From: Albula goreensis
Lineage: Eukaryota > Chordata > Actinopteri > Albuliformes > Albulidae
Assembly: GCA_022829145.1 (NCBI GenBank)
Contig: CM040745.1
Coordinates: forward strand, 33,758,406-33,822,405
Length of the DNA: 64,000 nt
Direction of reading: 5' to 3'
Of this stretch, positions 62,550 through 64,000 are shown in pieces. Made by a program: the position numbers and the translations under genes. How positions within the stretch are numbered: the first letter of the stretch is position 1; each line of letters opens with the position of its first letter. A model generated the notes under the pieces. The model had not been told where the DNA came from and searched no databases. It saw only the letters and a program-made list of their open reading frames with translations.

Positions 62550-63735
62550 TATGTGTGTGTCTATGTGTGTGTATGTCTGTGTGTGTGTGTGTGTGTGTCT
62601 TACCCCCCCACACTCACCTCTCGGTAGTTGTGCTCAAAGTGACGGAGCTGCAGACACTGCTCCAGCTTGGTCTGATGCCGTTCCCAGAACTCATCAAACG
62701 CCTTCTCTGTCTCATCCAGCTGGGACAGCAACCTGAGCAGGGAGGGAGGGAGGGAGGGAGGGAGGGAGGGACAGTGAATATGAGAGTGAAAAAATAAAAG
62801 GTGCTCAAATGCAAATTAACAAACAAAAACGATTGGAAAAATGGATCACAAACCTTTAATCACTATTTGCCAATTTCTTATTGAGATTTATATTTAAAAT
62901 ATAGATTTATTCATTTTTTTAGAGCTGGAGAAGCTATGAAACGGTTTATATGTCACTGCTAATAAAAGCAAAACCAGAACGTTCTGAGCAGAGTTTTCAC
63001 ATTACATTATCATTCTGGCTTTTTAAGACAAAAACTAGTAAACTTAGGAGGTACTGTATCTTTTCACTTTTTGGAGGTTCTCTCTTTTTCTTATGTCTGT
63101 TCCTTATTTTCAGTGAAATACACTTTTCCCATTTATTTTTTATCATCATTTTAAGACAAACAAATCACAAATTTGGGAGGCTATTTTTCAAAACATTTTC
63201 CTCAGATTCCTCACCTCTGTACAGTGGCTAGGTTCTCCAGTTCATCCTGGTTCATGGTGTATTCTGGATCCTTCTCCACTGGCTCTTTAATGCTCTCCAG
63301 GAGGCGGTCACCCTGGTTCAGGGCTATCTTCAGGTCATCCTATTCAAAAACAGAAAATGTGAACAAATTATGTCATCTAACTAGTCCAACGGACATCAAG
63401 TCAGCTTAGAGTGCACAACACCAATCTATATATTATGTGGATGTGTTTATCTGATTATCTTCGCACATGACCAGGCCATCCCAGTTGAATATTTCAGGTC
63501 CAGAGTTTACATGGCTGAGAAGCATCTACAGAGCAGACTATCTGGTGAATCTGAAGAATCTGTGTTAGACCACAGCCCGCCGTACCTTCATCGAGTCCTT
63601 CTTCTCGGTGTGAGCACCCAGTAGGTTGGTGGTGGCCTGGACATCGTTCGGAAGCTCAGTCTCAGCCAGTTCTGTCCCAAAAGACTGGAGCGTCTGTGCA
63701 GTTTTCTTCACCATCAGAGCGAAACCCTCTATGGC
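48285..63735 (-). CDS. mcf2l: MCF.2-like Rho guanine nucleotide exchange factor (DBS/OST), 26 3' exons; 5' end beyond the window
   Basis: Twenty-six exons (listed separately) join in frame to 974 codons plus TAA. The one exception is a single-base insertion in exon 54447-54669. Domains in visible-protein numbering: spectrin-like helices about 50-235 ([32 protein letters not shown]); linker with [22 protein letters not shown] about 395-590 ([47 protein letters not shown]); PH about 590-720 ([40 protein letters not shown]); Ser/Pro-rich linker; SH3 about 880-935 ([30 protein letters not shown]). Family knowledge: MCF2L (about 1130 aa in human) activates RhoA and Cdc42 at membranes. Its N-terminal Sec14/CRAL-TRIO domain would lie to the right, outside this window. 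Similarity is clearly higher to MCF2L than to MCF2, which lacks this SH3. The a/b paralogue is undecided. Confidence 0.95.
48658..48761 (-). CDS. mcf2l: mcf2l exon Y (SH3 second half)
   Basis: 104 nt, [20 protein letters not shown] to [15 protein letters not shown] supplies the conserved SH3 Pro/Tyr-equivalent end. Acceptor GTGCTGCAG, donor CAG|GTACAA. Confidence 0.94.
49019..49131 (-). CDS. mcf2l: mcf2l exon X (SH3 first half)
   Basis: 113 nt, [20 protein letters not shown] to EGDDGQ and the split Trp. It carries the ADYE (ALYD-type) motif and first Trp of the SH3 ligand groove. Acceptor GTCCCTCAG, donor TG|GTGAGC. Confidence 0.95.
49386..49495 (-). CDS. mcf2l: mcf2l exon W (acidic linker before SH3)
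   Basis: 110 nt, (G)[17 protein letters not shown] to DEAGKKL. It includes [14 protein letters not shown], acidic and probably phosphorylatable. Acceptor TCTCCACTAG, donor CTG|GTGAGC. Confidence 0.93.
49496..51502 (-). other. mcf2l: mcf2l intron
   Basis: About 2 kb between exons V and W, with no further exon that fits the frame. A GGGGGAGGGGGGAGG purine tract lies at about 50665-50682. Confidence 0.5.
51503..51577 (-). CDS. mcf2l: mcf2l exon V (linker)
   Basis: 75 nt, (G)[17 protein letters not shown] to TPFGFR. The acceptor CTGCTGCCAG was chosen over an in-exon CTCCTAG 13 nt downstream because only it keeps the frame. Donor GAG|GTACTC. Confidence 0.85.
52145..52237 (-). CDS. mcf2l: mcf2l exon U (linker)
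   Basis: 93 nt, [20 protein letters not shown] then [27 protein letters not shown] matches the corresponding DBS isoform segment. Acceptor CACCTGTAG, donor AAG|GTAAAA. The length is a multiple of three, so the exon could be skipped without a frameshift. Confidence 0.87.
52669..52784 (-). CDS. mcf2l: mcf2l exon T (Ser/Lys-rich linker)
   Basis: 116 nt, [18 protein letters not shown] to [12 protein letters not shown], low-complexity and probably disordered. Acceptor TTCCCTCAG|TAG, donor AAG|GTCAGC. The fit rests mainly on frame continuity. Confidence 0.82.
53080..53152 (-). CDS. mcf2l: mcf2l exon S (post-PH linker)
   Basis: 73 nt, (E)[15 protein letters not shown] to PPPVSL. It aligns with the REASQ segment of human MCF2L. 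Acceptor TGTTTCAG, donor CAG|GTGAGT. Confidence 0.88.
53777..53855 (-). CDS. mcf2l: mcf2l exon R (PH C-terminal helix)
   Basis: 79 nt, [20 protein letters not shown] then QLQAYR. The conserved tryptophan of the PH C-terminal helix is present (TAWVNEI). Acceptor AAATTTCAG, donor GGG|GTAAGA. Confidence 0.95.
54078..54170 (-). CDS. mcf2l: mcf2l exon Q (PH domain)
   Basis: 93 nt, [20 protein letters not shown] then [11 protein letters not shown], phase 0 at both ends. Acceptor TTTGCACAG, donor CAG|GTGGGA. Confidence 0.95.
54447..54669 (-). CDS. mcf2l: mcf2l exon P (start of PH domain) with a one-base insertion
   Basis: The observed exon is 223 nt. [20 protein letters not shown] followed by HKKG is in one frame. 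From [14 protein letters not shown] to YSFKHSLS the frame is shifted by one. One extra base in the run at 54596-54600 explains it, since 222 nt (74 codons) would join both neighbours in phase 0. Acceptor CCCACTCAG, donor AGC|GTGAGT are both good, and the downstream exons remain conserved. A sequencing or assembly error is the most likely cause. Confidence 0.9.
55089..55214 (-). CDS. mcf2l: mcf2l exon O (end of DH)
   Basis: 126 nt, [20 protein letters not shown] to HLIAITGYE. The acceptor CTCCTCCCAG lies directly after a (TG)n tract. Donor GAG|GTGAGC. Confidence 0.96.
55224..55260. repeat. (AC)n tract at the acceptor of mcf2l exon O
   Basis: On the transcribed strand this is (TG)n with two TC interruptions, ending about 10 nt before the CTCCTCCCAG acceptor. 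Confidence 0.9.
55955..56047 (-). CDS. mcf2l: mcf2l exon N (DH conserved region 3)
   Basis: 93 nt, [20 protein letters not shown] then [11 protein letters not shown], the signature DH helix. Acceptor TTCATACAG, donor AAG|GTGAGC. Confidence 0.96.
56491..56504. repeat. G14 tract at the donor of mcf2l exon M
   Basis: Fourteen consecutive G, preceded by GGTGGGGGT. In the transcript this reads as a C-run starting four or five bases into the intron. Confidence 0.9.
56509..56601 (-). CDS. mcf2l: mcf2l exon M (DH)
   Basis: 93 nt, [20 protein letters not shown] then [11 protein letters not shown]. Donor CAG|GTAACC, immediately followed by a run of about 14 C in the intron. The human equivalent reads [20 protein letters not shown]. 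Confidence 0.95.
56775..56844 (-). CDS. mcf2l: mcf2l exon L (DH)
   Basis: 70 nt, [20 protein letters not shown] then LER. Acceptor TCCTCGTAG, donor AGG|GTGAGG. Confidence 0.95.
57109..57224 (-). CDS. mcf2l: mcf2l exon K (DH)
   Basis: 116 nt, [17 protein letters not shown] to EIYQFHK. It includes [17 protein letters not shown]. Acceptor ATATCCCAG, donor AG|GTGAGG. Confidence 0.95.
57494..57560 (-). CDS. mcf2l: mcf2l exon J (DH conserved region 1)
   Basis: 67 nt, [18 protein letters not shown] then CVLQ, the first conserved DH helix. In this helix the ETE glutamates normally contact the GTPase switch I. Donor CAG|GTGAGT. Confidence 0.95.
57677..57756 (-). CDS. mcf2l: mcf2l exon I (entry to the DH domain)
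   Basis: 80 nt, [12 protein letters not shown] to [10 protein letters not shown], then split R. Acceptor ATTGGTCAG, donor CG|GTGAGA. Confidence 0.93.
57867..57931 (-). CDS. mcf2l: mcf2l exon H (linker)
   Basis: 65 nt, (A)[17 protein letters not shown] then TCRK. The acceptor TTTTTAAG|C is weak (AAG rather than CAG or TAG), but the frame fits both neighbours. Donor AAG|GTTAGC. Confidence 0.82.
58183..58212. repeat. (GT)n microsatellite in mcf2l intron
   Basis: About 14 GT units, read as (CA)n in the transcript, about 35 nt beyond the donor of exon G. Confidence 0.9.
58247..58406 (-). CDS. mcf2l: mcf2l exon G (linker before the DH domain)
   Basis: 160 nt, [20 protein letters not shown] to KSPLSSP plus one base. 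It contains [14 protein letters not shown], diagnostic of MCF2L. Donor CTG|GTGAGC. A short (CA)n tract lies just downstream in the intron (58183-58212). Confidence 0.95.
58753..58947 (-). CDS. mcf2l: mcf2l exon F (end of the spectrin-like region)
   Basis: 195 nt, 65 codons, [20 protein letters not shown] to ESVLNTEFR, phase 0 at both ends. Acceptor TTTTACCTCAG, donor AGG|GTGAGT. Confidence 0.95.
59940..60131 (-). CDS. mcf2l: mcf2l exon E (spectrin-like)
   Basis: 192 nt, 64 codons, [15 protein letters not shown] to MELHQTLEQ, phase 0 at both ends. Acceptor TGGGACAG, donor CAG|GTGACT. Confidence 0.95.
60132..62115 (-). other. mcf2l: mcf2l intron
   Basis: About 2 kb between exons D and E. No further exon or gene recognised. 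Confidence 0.5.
62116..62235 (-). CDS. mcf2l: mcf2l exon D (spectrin-like)
   Basis: 120 nt, 40 codons, [13 protein letters not shown] to TSQEERAC, phase 0 at both ends. Acceptor CTCTCCAG, donor TGT|GTAAGT. Confidence 0.95.
62290..62600. repeat. long interrupted (GT)n microsatellite in mcf2l intron
   Basis: About 310 bp of GT repeat with recurrent interruptions (GTCTGT, GTCTATGT, GTATGTCT) that themselves repeat in order. In the transcript it is (CA)n starting about 18 nt after the donor of exon C. Confidence 0.95.
62618..62732 (-). CDS. mcf2l: mcf2l exon C (spectrin-like)
   Basis: 115 nt, [20 protein letters not shown] to HFEHNYRE. The acceptor is preceded by a (TCCC)n tract, and the donor GAG|GTGAGT is followed within about 20 nt by the long (CA)n array of the next intron. 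Confidence 0.95.
62740..62770. repeat. (GGGA)n tetranucleotide at the acceptor of mcf2l exon C
   Basis: About seven and a half GGGA units. In the transcript the (TCCC)n forms the polypyrimidine tract just before TGCTCAG. Confidence 0.92.
63215..63339 (-). CDS. mcf2l: mcf2l exon B (start of the spectrin-like region)
   Basis: 125 nt, [15 protein letters not shown] to ENLATVQ, with arginine split as AG|G. Acceptor TTTTTGAATAG, donor AG|GTGAGG. Confidence 0.94.
63586..63735 (-). CDS. mcf2l: mcf2l exon A (first in window)
   Basis: 50 codons, [11 protein letters not shown] to TEKKDSMK, phase 0 at both ends. It includes [19 protein letters not shown], shared with MCF2 and MCF2L, and follows the missing Sec14 region. 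Acceptor TTTTTCTCAG, donor AAG|GTACGG. Confidence 0.94.
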
Positions 63736-64000
63736 CTGAGAAAAACAGGAGCGCAATGAGTCAATCAAGGTCCTTCTGGAAATGTGACTATTACAAACTT
63801 GTCCTCATCATGACCTTGCACCATTCCATTTGTGCAACCGTCTCTCCAAAATCAAAAGCAGTGAGTTTAAACTGTAGTTATTGTCCTATGTACATTTATA
63901 TTATATAATAAATTGTATTATAATACAGTTTAATTTACAATTATTGTAATCCAGGCAGCATATTACAATAATAGTAAATGTATTATAATACAGGCAAAAG

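Noticed and set aside
62153-62797. Plus-strand ORFs of 112-214 codons rich in Cys and Val
   Set aside because: They are translations of the (GT)n array, open in several frames because the repeat lacks stop codons.
48285-63735. Assignment of the GEF gene to MCF2 (DBL) instead of MCF2L
   Set aside because: The linker [20 protein letters not shown], the [17 protein letters not shown] block and the C-terminal SH3 are MCF2L features; MCF2 differs in these and lacks this SH3.

Overview
This is vertebrate nuclear DNA, almost certainly from a ray-finned (teleost) fish. Three recognisable protein-coding genes all lie on the minus strand. Two are split into many small GT-AG exons. The spacers carry fish-type tRNA-derived SINEs, a CR1/Rex1-like LINE remnant, a long-inverted-repeat DNA element, and many microsatellites. 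I saw no bacterial or viral genes, CRISPR array or rRNA. Gene names come from recognising protein families by eye. The species cannot be named.

Layout, left to right. (1) 1-3560: non-coding, with a dense cluster of octamer (ATGCAAAT) and TACGTAA words at 1366-2280. (2) 3582-about 5900: mid1ip1 (MID1-interacting protein 1 / G12, Spot14 family). Its 156-codon ORF is intact in one exon at 4340-4810. A possible poly(A) signal lies at 3582, an upstream ORF overlaps the start codon, and there is a candidate CCAAT/TATA promoter with a non-coding first exon. (3) About 6000-32300: roughly 26 kb with no supportable gene. It holds two SINEs, a LINE 3' fragment, a 1.2-kb foldback element with about 235-bp inverted termini and internal tandem repeats, a 27-copy GATATC minisatellite, and smaller repeats. 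(4) 34866-44100: cab39l (MO25-beta), with eight coding exons encoding 334 aa, a non-coding first exon near 43977 and a GC-richer promoter. (5) 44100-45960: intergenic, with a diverged tandem duplication. (6) 45964-63735 and off the right edge: mcf2l (DBS/OST, a Rho-family GEF). Twenty-six 3' coding exons encode spectrin-like, DH, PH and C-terminal SH3 regions (974 codons in view). The N-terminal Sec14-like part lies outside the window.

The genes have unrelated jobs: lipogenesis control through acetyl-CoA carboxylase (mid1ip1), LKB1-STRAD kinase scaffolding (cab39l), and Rho/Cdc42 activation (mcf2l). Nothing suggests a joint system. All splice joins given here keep the reading frame except one: mcf2l exon 54447-54669 is 223 nt where 222 is expected, a one-base insertion in the PH domain. 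It is either an assembly error or a real lesion.

The most notable non-genic signals are the long-TIR element, the higher-order minisatellite, the octamer cluster, and several simple repeats that sit exactly on mcf2l splice sites. I found no convincing new biological system.
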